41,407 nucleotides of DNA from an uncultured Collinsella sp. (GCA_905199225.1 CAJKFS010000017.1:1-41407), one strand, 5' to 3'; counted from the first letter of the stretch, positions 26,982 through 35,855 are shown. Translations and numbers: made by a program. The notes: generated by a model from the sequence alone, not told the origin.

Positions 26982-27944
26982 ATGTCTAAGCCTCTTGGCA
27001 AGCCCGATCGTATTGTCGTCGCCCTTGGCGGCAACGCCCTCGGCAACAACCCCGTCGAGCAGATCGAGGCCGTGAGCAACACCGCCCATGCCCTCCTCGG
27101 CCTCATCGAGCAGGGCAACGAGATCATCATCACCCACGGCAACGGCCCGCAGGTCGGCATGATCCAGAACGCCTTCGCCGCTGCCCACGATGCCATCGGT
27201 ACCCCCGAGATGCCGCTGCCCGAGTGCGGCGCCATGTCCCAGGGCTACATTGGTTATCACCTGCAGCAGGGCATCGGCCGCGAGATGCACAAGCGCTATA
27301 AGCGTTGGCACGCCGCCACCGTCGTCACCCAGATCGAGTGCGACCCGGATGATCCCGCGTTCAAGAACCCGACCAAGCCGATCGGCCCCTTCTACACCGA
27401 GGAGCAGGCCAAGGAGTTCATGGCCGAGGATCCCTCCAAGGTCTTCGTCGAGGATTCCGGCCGCGGCTGGCGTCGCGTCGTCGCTTCCCCCGATCCCAAG
27501 AAGATCGTCGAGGCTGACTCCATCCTCAACCTGCTCGACAACGAGTTCATCGTCATCGCCTGCGGTGGCGGCGGCATTCCCGTCGTCCGCGACTACGAGA
27601 ACAAGGGCTGCTACAAGGGCGTTCCCGCCGTCATCGACAAGGACCTGGGCGGCGAGCTGCTGGCCGAGGACTGCGATGCTGACGTTCTGTTCCTGCTGAC
27701 CGCCGTTGAGCATGTTGCCATCAACTTTGGCAAGCCCAACCAGGAGGAGCTCGAGGACCTCACCGCCGACGAGGCCGAGCGCCTGGCAGACGAGGGTCAG
27801 TTCGGCAAGGGTTCCATGGAGCCCAAGGTTCGCGCTGCCATCAAGTTCGCCCGTTCCCGCAAGGGCCGCACCTGCATCATCGGCGCTCTGGACAAGGCCG
27901 CCGAGACCATGGCTGGCCTCTCCGGTACCCGCATCCACGAGTAG
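26982..27944 (+). CDS. arcC: Carbamate kinase
   Basis: Converts carbamoyl phosphate and ADP to ATP and carbamate, the energy-yielding step of arginine, agmatine, allantoin or related catabolism. The 320-residue length is normal. Signatures: VVALGGNALGNNP at the N-terminus, THGNGPQVGMIQN near 50-62, SQGYIGYHLQQG near 88-99, ACGGGGIPVV near 197, and LTAVEHVAINFGKP near 249. The ATG at 26982 has AAAGGA about 9 bases upstream; an earlier start is not supported. It stands alone, with no arcA or arcB in the window, so the source of carbamoyl phosphate is not shown. Codon bias resembles nifJ, suggesting high expression. Confidence 0.96.
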   Translation: MSKPLGKPDRIVVALGGNALGNNPVEQIEAVSNTAHALLGLIEQGNEIIITHGNGPQVGMIQNAFAAAHDAIGTPEMPLPECGAMSQGYIGYHLQQGIGREMHKRYKRWHAATVVTQIECDPDDPAFKNPTKPIGPFYTEEQAKEFMAEDPSKVFVEDSGRGWRRVVASPDPKKIVEADSILNLLDNEFIVIACGGGGIPVVRDYENKGCYKGVPAVIDKDLGGELLAEDCDADVLFLLTAVEHVAINFGKPNQEELEDLTADEAERLADEGQFGKGSMEPKVRAAIKFARSRKGRTCIIGALDKAAETMAGLSGTRIHE

Positions 27945-27966
27945 TCTCTACTCTGTTGCCTCTCTC

Positions 27967-28046
27967 GTGGGCGCCAGGCAAAGCGCCCACAAACTAGCCT
28001 CTCTTCATGAGCCCCGCAGTCCGCTCCGACTGCGGGGCTTTTGTTT
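27967..28046 (+). terminator. Double hairpin and terminator of arcC
   Basis: A first hairpin (GTGGGCGC / GCGCCCAC, 27967-27990) is followed by a strong one (28010-28039, at least 11 bp, AGCCCCGCAGT / ACTGCGGGGCT) and TTTGTTT. The second is a good Rho-independent terminator. Confidence 0.85.
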
Positions 28047-28088
28047 CAACCCGGCACTTAGGGACGTTCCTTTCCTGCCGGCAGCCTA

Positions 28089-28218
28089 GGGCTGGTCATT
28101 GGGGACAGACTTAAATGCGTGGCACCGATCAACTGCGGAAAGCGCATCCCACAATGAGTGTCCAAAGCGGGGCACAGTTTCCCAGGTACTCATTTAAGTC
28201 TGTCCCCAATGAGTGCCC
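28089..28218. repeat. REP/MITE-like inverted repeat
   Basis: Perfect 21-bp arms (28097-28117 and 28191-28211, core GGGGACAGACTTAAATG). The arms extend imperfectly to 28089 and 28218 around a 73-base interior. It fills the gap between arcC and the converging C39-like gene. It carries no gene and looks like a non-autonomous palindromic element. Confidence 0.65.
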
Positions 28219-28223
28219 AATGA

Positions 28224-29225
28224 CTAGTAGTAGGCCCACATGGCTTCGACTTCGTTGAGGACCTCTACGACGCCCCAGCGGCGGGCGCTGCGGCTGGCCG
28301 AGTTGGGGTCGTAGACGCCAATCTGGTTGGCGTCGTCGATGCCGTAGAGCACGATGTAGTGGCCTACGTTGGTAAACGTACCGGGGCGCACTGCGGCGAT
28401 GACGGGCGCACCCGAGCGAAGTGCTTGGGTAATCGATTCGCGATCGTTATAGAGCTGTGTTCCGTTGAGCCCCAGCTGCCACGCACCGCCTGTCATAAAC
28501 GACCACTCGGTGGCACCGGTGGGGGCGTAGTTGCCGGCTTCGGCCAGTGCGCATATATCGACCGGCGTCTTATCGGTGTGGCCGGTCTTAAAGATATAGA
28601 CCATGGTGAGGCAAGTGGGACCGCAAGCGTTTTCGCGAATAGTGCCGCCGGCATAGGGCAGCTCCGACCATGCGGGGTCAATTTGGTAGATGTGGGGCAT
28701 GGCGCCGGCCTGCCATTGCGAGCGTGGGGTCGAGAACGCAAAGGAGTAACCGGGCGCGACGGGAGCTTTAAGCAGCTTGTCTTCGGCAGTGGGCTCAAGA
28801 CCGGCTGATCCGTGGGAGATACAGGATCCCAAAAACACAAAGACGAGGCAGGCGGCGATGGAGCAAAGCGTAAGGCGTAGGCGGCGGGCCGGAAGTGCGT
28901 GGCTTGTGGCGTGCGACGCAGGGTGAGGGGCGGAATTGCCGCGATCGCGTTGAGGTCGCGAAAAGGAGCGCTTGACGTAGTAGTCGGTCTTACGGCGATC
29001 GTAGCGACGTGGCTGCGATGTGTCGGTCTGGCGTTGGCGTGTGCTCGTACTCACGCGGTCTGACTGCTGCACGGTACGGCTTTGTTGCCGCGAAGAAGCC
29101 CCGGGCTGCTCTTGGGGGCGCTGCGGGTTGTCGTTGTCGGAGGTGCTTCTGGGCGTTGGTGTGGTGCGGCCGGCAAGGCGCACGCTTTGTGGCCGTTGGT
29201 CGCCGTCATTGTATCCGTATGCCAT
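28224..29225 (-). CDS. Membrane-anchored C39-like cysteine peptidase
   Basis: A 333-residue protein. A long basic, Arg/Gln/Ser-rich cytoplasmic N-terminus (1-110) precedes one TM helix (about 115-137). The extracellular domain has the papain-like triad pattern of the C39-like peptidase families: Cys201 in NACGPTC, His289 in VGHYIVL and Asp306 in YDPNS. Likely roles are cleavage of peptides or wall cross-links outside the membrane; the substrate is unknown. The ATG at 29225 has AAGGTG 6 bases upstream; an upstream GTG three codons earlier is less likely. The 110-residue basic tail is unusual. Confidence 0.85.
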   Translation of the reverse strand: MAYGYNDGDQRPQSVRLAGRTTPTPRSTSDNDNPQRPQEQPGASSRQQSRTVQQSDRVSTSTRQRQTDTSQPRRYDRRKTDYYVKRSFSRPQRDRGNSAPHPASHATSHALPARRLRLTLCSIAACLVFVFLGSCISHGSAGLEPTAEDKLLKAPVAPGYSFAFSTPRSQWQAGAMPHIYQIDPAWSELPYAGGTIRENACGPTCLTMVYIFKTGHTDKTPVDICALAEAGNYAPTGATEWSFMTGGAWQLGLNGTQLYNDRESITQALRSGAPVIAAVRPGTFTNVGHYIVLYGIDDANQIGVYDPNSASRSARRWGVVEVLNEVEAMWAYY

Positions 29226-29580
29226 TCGAATCACCTTGCCTCATGTGTAACTTGTCTATCCTACATAAAAAGATGCACGACACATGGGCATGTGCGCCAA
29301 AAGCCTGACAAATGGTATGAACGTTGCCGCGCCGCGCGCCAAGCGCCACGGCAACAGGTATTCAAAAGCAGACAAGATGAAAGCGTCCAAGACGAATGAC
29401 GTCTCCCGCCGTTCGTCCCAAAAATGGCGCCGCTCGTTTTGCAGTTCTGCCTTCGGTCGAGCTACAAGCGGCGCTGCTGTGCCAAGGCCGTATCTTAAAG
29501 CCACGAAATAAAAGCGCGCGGCAAAACAGACCGCGCAAGGGGTGACGTCAAGGGGCGTCAAAAAGGAAAGGAGGGGAACA
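29226..29580. other. 355-bp intergenic region between divergent genes
   Basis: Lies between the C39-like gene (minus) and the APC permease (plus). A small basic frame at 29284-29511 has no ribosome binding site and no recognisable motif, so it is not called. A hairpin GCGCGG / CCGCGC (29516-29536) lies in the permease leader. No clear promoter. Confidence 0.4.
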
Positions 29581-31032
29581 ATGGCGGACAAGAACGCAGA
29601 AGTTGCAGTCGAGGATAACGGCGGCATGAAGAAAACGCTTTCGCTCTGGAACTTCTTCACCATCGGCTTTGGTGCCATCATCGGTACCGGTTGGGTTCTG
29701 CAGGTCGGCGACTGGATGGTCGTGGGCGGCGGTCCCGTTCCCGCTATGATCGCATTCCTCTTGGGTGCAATCTTCCTCGTGCCCGTCGGAGCTGTTTTCG
29801 GTGAGCTCACGGCTGCTATCCCCATCTCAGGCGGCATCGTCGAGTATGTCGATCGTAGCTTTGGCCGTACGCTGAGCTACATCACCGGATGGCTTTTGGC
29901 CCTGGGCAACGGCATCCTGTGCCCGTGGGAGGCCATCGCCATTTCGACCCTCGTGTCCGAGATGTTCGGCAGCCTGCCCGGCCTTGAGTGGCTGCGCGCC
30001 ATCAAGCTCTACACCATCCTGGGGGCCGACGTTTACCTGTTCCCGACGCTGATCGCGCTCGGCTTTGCAGTCTACGTCATCTTCCTTAACTTCCGCGGTG
30101 CCAGCTCGGCTGCCAAGCTCCAGGCCTTCCTGACCAAGGCTCTGCTCTGCGGCATGCTGCTCGCCATGGGCGTCTCGCTGTTCACCGGCTCGCCGGACAA
30201 CGCCATGCCCGTGTTCTCCCAGGTCACCGGCGCTGGCGGCGGCAAGGCCGCTACCGAGAGCACCAGCCTGTTTGCCGGCATCGTGTCGGTCCTGGTTCTG
30301 ACCCCGTTCTTCTACGCCGGCTTCGACACCATTCCTCAGCAGGCTGAGGAAGCAGCCGAGGGCCTTAACTGGAACAAGTTCGGCAAGATCATCTCCCTGG
30401 CCCTGCTGGCCGCCGGCGGCTTCTACATGGTCTGCATTTACTCGTTCGGCACTATCCTTGACTGGCACGAGTTTGTTAAGAGCCCGGTTCCCGCGCTTGC
30501 CTGCCTCAAGGGCATCAACATGCTCCTGTACCTGGCCATGCTCGTCATCGCTACGCTTGGACCCATGGGTCCGATGAACTCCTTCTACGGCGCCACGAGC
30601 CGCATCATGCTCGCCATGGGCCGCAAGGGCCAGCTGCCCGAGCAGTTCGCCGAGGTCGACCCCAAGTCCGGCGCTCCCAAGCTCGCCTGCGTCGTTCTGG
30701 GCGCCATCACCGTCGTCGGTCCGTTCCTGGGCAAGAACATGCTCATCCCTCTGACCAACGTGTCGGCTCTCGCCTTCATCTTCTCCTGCGGCATGGTCGC
30801 CCTCGCTTGCCTGCGCATGCGCTTCACCGAGCCCGACCTGCCTCGTCCCTACGAGGTGCCCGGCGGCAAGTTTGGCATCGGCCTCGCTATCGCTGCCTGC
30901 GCCATCATCATCGGCCTGCTCGTGATTCCGTTCTCTCCCGCCTCCCTCAACATGGTGGAGTGGAGCATCGTGATCGGCTGGCTGGCCGTCGGCCTGGCTC
31001 TCATGGCCTTCACCAATTCCCGCAAAAAGTAA
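29581..31032 (+). CDS. APC-family amino acid permease
   Basis: A 483-residue polytopic membrane protein, about 12 TM helices, of the amino acid-polyamine-organocation superfamily. FGAIIGTGWVLQVGDWM (about 30-46) carries the TM1 Gly-rich substrate motif typical of the family. Likely imports an amino acid or related compound by proton coupling or exchange; the substrate cannot be read from sequence. AAAGGAGGGG lies just upstream of the ATG at 29581. It is followed by the amidohydrolase after 131 bases and probably shares its transcript, suggesting uptake and hydrolysis of the same compound. Confidence 0.9.
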   Translation: MADKNAEVAVEDNGGMKKTLSLWNFFTIGFGAIIGTGWVLQVGDWMVVGGGPVPAMIAFLLGAIFLVPVGAVFGELTAAIPISGGIVEYVDRSFGRTLSYITGWLLALGNGILCPWEAIAISTLVSEMFGSLPGLEWLRAIKLYTILGADVYLFPTLIALGFAVYVIFLNFRGASSAAKLQAFLTKALLCGMLLAMGVSLFTGSPDNAMPVFSQVTGAGGGKAATESTSLFAGIVSVLVLTPFFYAGFDTIPQQAEEAAEGLNWNKFGKIISLALLAAGGFYMVCIYSFGTILDWHEFVKSPVPALACLKGINMLLYLAMLVIATLGPMGPMNSFYGATSRIMLAMGRKGQLPEQFAEVDPKSGAPKLACVVLGAITVVGPFLGKNMLIPLTNVSALAFIFSCGMVALACLRMRFTEPDLPRPYEVPGGKFGIGLAIAACAIIIGLLVIPFSPASLNMVEWSIVIGWLAVGLALMAFTNSRKK

Positions 31033-31052
31033 CGCCGAGCCGGGGCGGATCA

Positions 31053-31081
31053 GGTGCGCGGGACCCTCTCTTCCGCGCACC
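31053..31081 (+). other. Intercistronic hairpin
   Basis: A perfect 9-bp stem (GGTGCGCGG / CCGCGCACC) with an 11-base loop between the permease and amidohydrolase genes, without a T tract. It may stabilise the upstream message or cause partial termination. Confidence 0.4.
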
Positions 31082-31163
31082 GAACCCGGCACCACTTGGG
31101 TAGCTTTGTGAGGCCTTAACCCAACGCGGCCTCGCCCACTATATGGATCCATAAGGAGGAACC

Positions 31164-32441
31164 ATGTCCACTAAGTATGCAATCGTTGGCGGCAAGCTCA
31201 TCGACGGTACCGGTGCCGAGCCGGTCGAGAACTCCCTCGTTCTCGTCGACGACAACGGCAAGATCGAGTACGCCGGCGCCATGCAGGACCTTCCCGAGGG
31301 CGTTGAGGTCATCGACGCCGCCGGCAAGACCGTCCTTCCCGGCCTGATCGACACCCACCTGCACTTCTCGGGCAACTTGACCGACGATGACACCGACTGG
31401 GTCATGCAGCCGCTCCTCGAGAAGCAGGCCGTCGCCGTCAAGCAGGCCTACGACTGCCTCACCCACGGCCTCACCACCGTCTGCGAGATCGGCCGCTTTG
31501 GTATCCAGATCCGTGACTGCATCGACAAGGGCGTCTTCAAGGGCCCGCGCGTTCTGGCCACCGGCCTTGGCTTCTGCCGCGTTGCCGGCCACGGCGACTC
31601 CCACCACTGCAGCCAGGAGCTCAACAAGGAATCGCACCCCTGGGGCGATCAGGTCGACGGTCCTTGGGATCTGCGCAAGGCCGTCCGCCGTCGCCTGCGC
31701 GAGAACCCCGATGCCATCAAGATCTGGGCTACCGGTGGCGGCATCTGGCGCTGGGACTCCGGCCGCGACCAGCACTACTGCTCCGAGGAGATTCAGGCCG
31801 TGGTCGAAGAGGCAAAGATGGTCGGCATCCCCGTGTGGAGCCACTGCTACAACAACCACGCCGCTGCCTACGATTCCGTTCGCTTTGGCTGCGAGCAGCT
31901 GATTCACGGCTTCGATATCGATGAGCGCACCATGGACCTCATGGCCGAGCAGGGCACCTTCTTCACTCCGACGATCGCCTTCCTGCCCACCTGGTACGCC
32001 ACCTATCCGCCCGTCTACGTTCCCGAGCTGCACGACAAGTACGAGGGCACTCTGGTCGAGAAGGAGCTGCAGCGCAACTACGACTGCCTGCGCGAGGCCA
32101 AGAAGCGCGGCGTCGTCATGACGATCGGCTCCGACTCCTTCTCCTTCGTCACCCCGTACGGCACTTGCTCCATCGAGGAGATGTACGAGTTCGTCGACAA
32201 GATCGGCTTCACTCCGGTCGAGACCATCACCTGCGCCACCCTCAACGGTGCCAAGATGTGCCACATCGAGGACGAGACCGGTTCCATCGAGGCCGGCAAG
32301 TGCGCCGACCTGCTGGTCGTCAACGGTGACGTCGCCGCCGACATCCACGTGCTCAACACCGACAACATGGACGTCATCATGAAGGACGGCTGGATTGTCG
32401 AGGGCGGCACCTTCGGCGAGGCAAACAAGTACAGCGCCTAA
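31164..32441 (+). CDS. Metal-dependent amidohydrolase
   Basis: A 425-residue enzyme of the amidohydrolase superfamily (imidazolonepropionase/prolidase-like branch). The fold signatures are the N-terminal beta-sandwich, HLH at 65-67, KIWATGGG with candidate bridging Lys186, His227, His248 and Asp324 in IGSDSF, giving a probable binuclear metal centre. It should hydrolyse an amide or cyclic amide bond, perhaps a dipeptide or ureido compound. AAGGAGGAACC directly precedes the ATG. It lies behind the APC permease; arcC with similar codon bias lies about 3.2 kb upstream. Substrate unknown. Confidence 0.88.
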   Translation: MSTKYAIVGGKLIDGTGAEPVENSLVLVDDNGKIEYAGAMQDLPEGVEVIDAAGKTVLPGLIDTHLHFSGNLTDDDTDWVMQPLLEKQAVAVKQAYDCLTHGLTTVCEIGRFGIQIRDCIDKGVFKGPRVLATGLGFCRVAGHGDSHHCSQELNKESHPWGDQVDGPWDLRKAVRRRLRENPDAIKIWATGGGIWRWDSGRDQHYCSEEIQAVVEEAKMVGIPVWSHCYNNHAAAYDSVRFGCEQLIHGFDIDERTMDLMAEQGTFFTPTIAFLPTWYATYPPVYVPELHDKYEGTLVEKELQRNYDCLREAKKRGVVMTIGSDSFSFVTPYGTCSIEEMYEFVDKIGFTPVETITCATLNGAKMCHIEDETGSIEAGKCADLLVVNGDVAADIHVLNTDNMDVIMKDGWIVEGGTFGEANKYSA

Positions 32442-32486
32442 GCTACCGTTCATCGATGGCTTGATGTAAAACACAGTATTTGATTG

Positions 32487-32526
32487 TATAATGCAATGGA
32501 GAGGGTCGCTTGCGGCCCTCTTTATT
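32487..32526 (+). promoter_or_regulatory. -10 box and 5'-terminal hairpin of the first LytS/LytTR pair
   Basis: TATAAT (32487-32492) is a perfect -10 hexamer. The transcript would start near 32499, directly before a GC-rich stem (32501-32508 / 32513-32520) followed by TTTATT. The hairpin would therefore stand at the very 5' end of the mRNA. Confidence 0.55.
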
Positions 32527-32559
32527 GCTATGGGGTGCGTCGGTAAGAAGGAGATGACG

Positions 32560-33945
32560 GTGGATCTCAATAGGCTGATTCTGGGCAAGAGCTACAACTC
32601 TACCAAGGTCTTTCGTACCGCTCAGCATGTGGTTCAAGCCATCTTGCTCGGTATTGTCGTTCCGCTGCTTATCCTGCTGCTCATCTGGGATCTAACCGAT
32701 AATCCCAATCCCGTTCCGGCCGTTGTCGTCATTGCCGGCTTGGTCATGCTGTGCTTCTTCTTCTCGTACGTCTTTGTCGTTCCCGACGACCTCACATCGA
32801 GCGCAACCGACCGCACGCTCGCCATCGCTTCAAAAATATTCGCCTACACGTCGCGCGGCCTTACGCCCGAAGCTGCCCTGGGCGCCTCTAAGATCATCCT
32901 GTCCGAAACTATCGCCTCTGCCATCTGCTTTACCGACGGCAAGCAGGTGTTGGCAAGCTGGGGCGAGGACTCGGCAAAATGCCCCGCGGGCACCCCGGTG
33001 GTGCTGCGGACTACGCTCAACGTGATCAACAGCGGTGAGCAAAGCGTGTTCTCGCGCGATGCCTCGACCGAGACAGGTGGCTACTTTCCGCGCCTGCGCG
33101 CCGGTATTGTCGCACCGCTTACCGTGCGCGGGCATTGCGTGGGCACGCTCGAGCTGTATTATCCCCGTCTGAGCAGCATCGATATGCGCCAGACGGCGCT
33201 TGCCTCGGGCTTTGCCGACCTCATTTCCACGCAGCTTGCGAGCTTTGAGCTCGAGCGCCAGGACGAGCTTACGGCCCGCGTGGAGCTGCGCGCCTTGCAA
33301 TCGCAGGTCGATCCTCATTTTCTGTTTAACACCATCAGCGCCATCGTGTCGCTCGTTCGAACCGAGCCCGACAAGGCGCGATCGCTGCTGATCGACTTCT
33401 CCAACTACTACCGTCAGACGCTTTCTGATTCCGATACCCTCACAACGCTCGAGCACGAGGTGGAACAGGGCACTCGCTATATCAATCTTATGCAGGCCCG
33501 GTATGGCGACGGCCGTCTGCGCGTCTCGGTCGATATCGACTTTGAGGTGCGCGATTGCATGGTGCCGCCGTTTATCTTGCAGCCGTTGCTCGAAAACTGC
33601 ATCAAGCACGCGCAGCGCGAGACCGAGCCGCTTTCTATTCATGTTAGGGCTTTCGAGACCGATGACGGTTTGGAGATCATCGTCGAGGACGACGGCATCG
33701 GTATGAGCGAAGAAGTCTGCGCGCATCTGTTTGAGCAGCATCGCTTGGAGGAGCCCGAGAGCATTACCGCCGACGGCTCCGTCAAGCGAGGTTGCGGCCT
33801 AGCGCTCTTCAACGTGCTTCAGCGCATCCATTTCTTTTACGGAGAAGATTCCGGCATGCGCGTGAAGTCCCAGGAGGGCGTGGGAACGCAGGTCATCGTC
33901 GAGCTGAACGGCGAGCCGCATGAGCCGGCGCCGTTGACGGCGTAG
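32560..33945 (+). CDS. LytS-type sensor histidine kinase (first)
   Basis: A 461-residue membrane kinase. Two TM helices (about 20-44 and 53-74) precede a GAF-like cytoplasmic domain (about 90-230), then a His_kinase domain with DPHFLFN (His253) and an HATPase_c domain with LLENCIKHA (Asn346), EDDGIGM (377-382) and GLALFNV. This is the LytS/YehU type. The start is set at GTG 32560 because AAGGAG ends directly before the in-frame ATG at 32554 and is spaced 6 bases from the GTG; both are possible. The regulator gene follows after 38 bases. It is paralogous to the kinase at 38471. Confidence 0.92.
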   Translation: MDLNRLILGKSYNSTKVFRTAQHVVQAILLGIVVPLLILLLIWDLTDNPNPVPAVVVIAGLVMLCFFFSYVFVVPDDLTSSATDRTLAIASKIFAYTSRGLTPEAALGASKIILSETIASAICFTDGKQVLASWGEDSAKCPAGTPVVLRTTLNVINSGEQSVFSRDASTETGGYFPRLRAGIVAPLTVRGHCVGTLELYYPRLSSIDMRQTALASGFADLISTQLASFELERQDELTARVELRALQSQVDPHFLFNTISAIVSLVRTEPDKARSLLIDFSNYYRQTLSDSDTLTTLEHEVEQGTRYINLMQARYGDGRLRVSVDIDFEVRDCMVPPFILQPLLENCIKHAQRETEPLSIHVRAFETDDGLEIIVEDDGIGMSEEVCAHLFEQHRLEEPESITADGSVKRGCGLALFNVLQRIHFFYGEDSGMRVKSQEGVGTQVIVELNGEPHEPAPLTA

Positions 33946-33983
33946 CACGCGGTTGGATTGAGAGAAAAAGAGGGGAAGCACAT

Positions 33984-34718
33984 ATGTCCGAAGGCTGGAA
34001 CATCTTGGTGGTTGATGACGAGCCTCCCATTAGGGCTGAGCTACGCTATCTGTTGGAAAAGGATACGCGTGTGGGTCAGATTGCCGAGGCGGGCAATGTC
34101 ACCGAAGCCGTGGAGTCGATTCTGTCGAACAAGCCCGACGTGTTGTTTTTAGACATTACCATGCCCGGTCGCTCGGGAATTGAGCTTGCCGAGACGCTGC
34201 AGAACCTAAAGACGCCGCCGGTGGTTGTGTTTGTGACGGCGTTTGCCGAATTTGCCGCCGATGCGTATAACCTCGATGCCGTCGATTATGTCGTCAAGCC
34301 GGTTGAGGACGCACGCCTGTCAAAGGCACTCGACAAGATCGAGGCGGCCTTGGGTGTCCGTCGTGTTATCCACGCTCCGCGCCAGCCTTTGCGTCTGACG
34401 GTGGACCGCGGGGGCAAAAAGGTGTTCATTCCCGCCGCAGACGTCTGCTACTTTGAGGCGCGCGCCGATTTTTGCAACGCCATCTGCGCCGAGGGAACGT
34501 ACCTGATCAATGAGTCGATCTCTTCGCTCGAGCGTCGCTTGGACTCCGAGGGCTTTATTCGCGTTCATCGCAGCTACCTGGTCAATTTGGAAGACGTGCA
34601 CAATGTTGAGATTGGCTCCACGGGGTTGATGGAGCTCAGGCTCGACCGCGTGAACTCGACGGTACCGGTGTCCCGTCGTCGTGCCGCCGAGGTCAAGTCG
34701 CACCTGGGGCTTGCGTAA
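33984..34718 (+). CDS. LytTR-family response regulator (first)
   Basis: A 244-residue DNA-binding regulator. The receiver domain (about 5-120) has DDE (11-13), phospho-acceptor Asp57, Thr85 and Lys105. The C-terminal LytTR domain (about 140-240) contains FIRVHRSYLVNL, typical of AlgR/AgrA/LytR regulators. It is partnered with the kinase just upstream. GAGGGG lies about 10 bases before the ATG. Its targets are unknown; the neighbouring permease/amidohydrolase and phospholipase-like genes are candidates. Confidence 0.95.
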   Translation: MSEGWNILVVDDEPPIRAELRYLLEKDTRVGQIAEAGNVTEAVESILSNKPDVLFLDITMPGRSGIELAETLQNLKTPPVVVFVTAFAEFAADAYNLDAVDYVVKPVEDARLSKALDKIEAALGVRRVIHAPRQPLRLTVDRGGKKVFIPAADVCYFEARADFCNAICAEGTYLINESISSLERRLDSEGFIRVHRSYLVNLEDVHNVEIGSTGLMELRLDRVNSTVPVSRRRAAEVKSHLGLA

Positions 34719-34769
34719 GAGGCTTGCGTGCCGTCGTTTACCATCGCAGGTTTGGCATGGGCGCGCGGT

Positions 34770-34816
34770 GGGCATAATGGGTGGCATCGAATGAAATCGA
34801 AAGGATCATTATGCCC
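34770..34816. repeat. Inverted repeat over the -10 box and start codon
   Basis: GGGCATAATG (34770-34779) and CATTATGCCC (34807-34816) are perfect 10-bp inverted copies. The left arm contains a -10-like CATAAT (34773-34778) preceded by GGTGGG; the right arm contains the start codon of the phospholipase-like gene (34811). It might be an operator or a fortuitous symmetry. Confidence 0.5.
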
Positions 34817-35755
34817 GCGCTTATCACCCATCATCTGTTTGGCGAGGAAAGCATCGACCGTCTTCCGCAGGGCGTCATCACGTCCGATGAAGAGCGCATT
34901 GCCTTTATCTTGGGCAACCAAGGCCCCGACCCGTTTTTCTTTCACATTCTGACACCGCGTGTTTCCGACTGCACGCTGCTGGCGCAGGTCATGCATCGGT
35001 CGCGCATGTCTCGCCAGTTCGCGTGCCTGCGCGACGGCGTGTCGCATCTGCTGCCGCGCGACGCCAGCTTGGGTCGCGCCTTTGCGCTGGGCCTGCTGTC
35101 TCATTACGTGCTCGACCGCAACGCCCACCCCTTTGTCTATGAGCAGCAGTTTGGCATCGTGGAATCCGACTCAGAGCTTGAGGATTCGAGCAGTCAGGTC
35201 CATGCCGTGATCGAGAGCGACCTGGATGTACTGATGCTGCAGCTTAAACGCGATGGCGCTACGGTCGACGATTACCCGCCGGCGGGCGAGATCGTCACCA
35301 CCGATCGCATCAATCGCGTGGCCGGCGTGCTGATGAGCTATGTTGCCGGACGCGTGTATGGCATTGACATTCCGGCGGGGGAGTACGGTGCTGCCGTTGC
35401 CAATATGCAGCGACTTTACCGCGCGATTGAGCCGGCCGGCTCCGCAAAGACGCGCGCGATCTCGCTGGTTGAGGGCTTGGTGCACGACTATTCGCTGCTC
35501 GACGGCCTTGCCCATCGCGTGACGACGGAGCTGCCCGAGCGCACCGGTAACCTGGGCCATCTGACATGGAAGAATCCCTTTACCGACGAGGTCTCGAACG
35601 AGAGTTTCCCCGAGGTCTTTGATCGCGCGCTGGTCGATTACGAGTGCACGGTCGCACGTTTTATCGAGACCGGTGACATGGATGCCGTGACCAGTCACGT
35701 CAACTACAGCGGTCGCGTGCTCAATGCCGATGAGGAGTTCGACCGCGAGGAATAG
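34811..35755 (+). CDS. Zinc-dependent phospholipase C-like protein
   Basis: A 314-residue protein resembling the zinc-dependent phospholipase C/S1-P1 nuclease-like family. The N-terminal ITHHLF, the NQGPDPFFFH segment near 36-45 and LGLLSHYVLDRNAHP near 95-109 give His and Asp residues suited to a zinc site. No signal peptide is seen, so it is probably cytoplasmic, unlike secreted phospholipase C toxins. AAAGGA is 6 bases before the ATG at 34811. It follows the first LytTR regulator by 92 bases. Substrate unknown. Confidence 0.8.
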   Translation: MPALITHHLFGEESIDRLPQGVITSDEERIAFILGNQGPDPFFFHILTPRVSDCTLLAQVMHRSRMSRQFACLRDGVSHLLPRDASLGRAFALGLLSHYVLDRNAHPFVYEQQFGIVESDSELEDSSSQVHAVIESDLDVLMLQLKRDGATVDDYPPAGEIVTTDRINRVAGVLMSYVAGRVYGIDIPAGEYGAAVANMQRLYRAIEPAGSAKTRAISLVEGLVHDYSLLDGLAHRVTTELPERTGNLGHLTWKNPFTDEVSNESFPEVFDRALVDYECTVARFIETGDMDAVTSHVNYSGRVLNADEEFDREE

Positions 35756-35804
35756 GCTCGTGCGTGCCCCTTTGCCGAATCCTTACCGGCGGTTCTGGAC
35801 AATT

Positions 35805-35814
35805 GGGGTACGAT
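35805..35814 (+). promoter_or_regulatory. Candidate -10 region of the MFS transporter
   Basis: GGGG followed directly by TACGAT (35809-35814), about 42 bases upstream of the start. It matches the recurring pattern in this window. Confidence 0.35.
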
Positions 35815-35855
35815 GAGCTAACTGCATATCGGGCGAATACGAAGGGTCCCTGTCC

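Noticed and set aside
29284..29511. Small plus-strand ORF of 75 codons between the C39-like gene and the permease
   Set aside because: No ribosome binding site and only low-complexity basic sequence.
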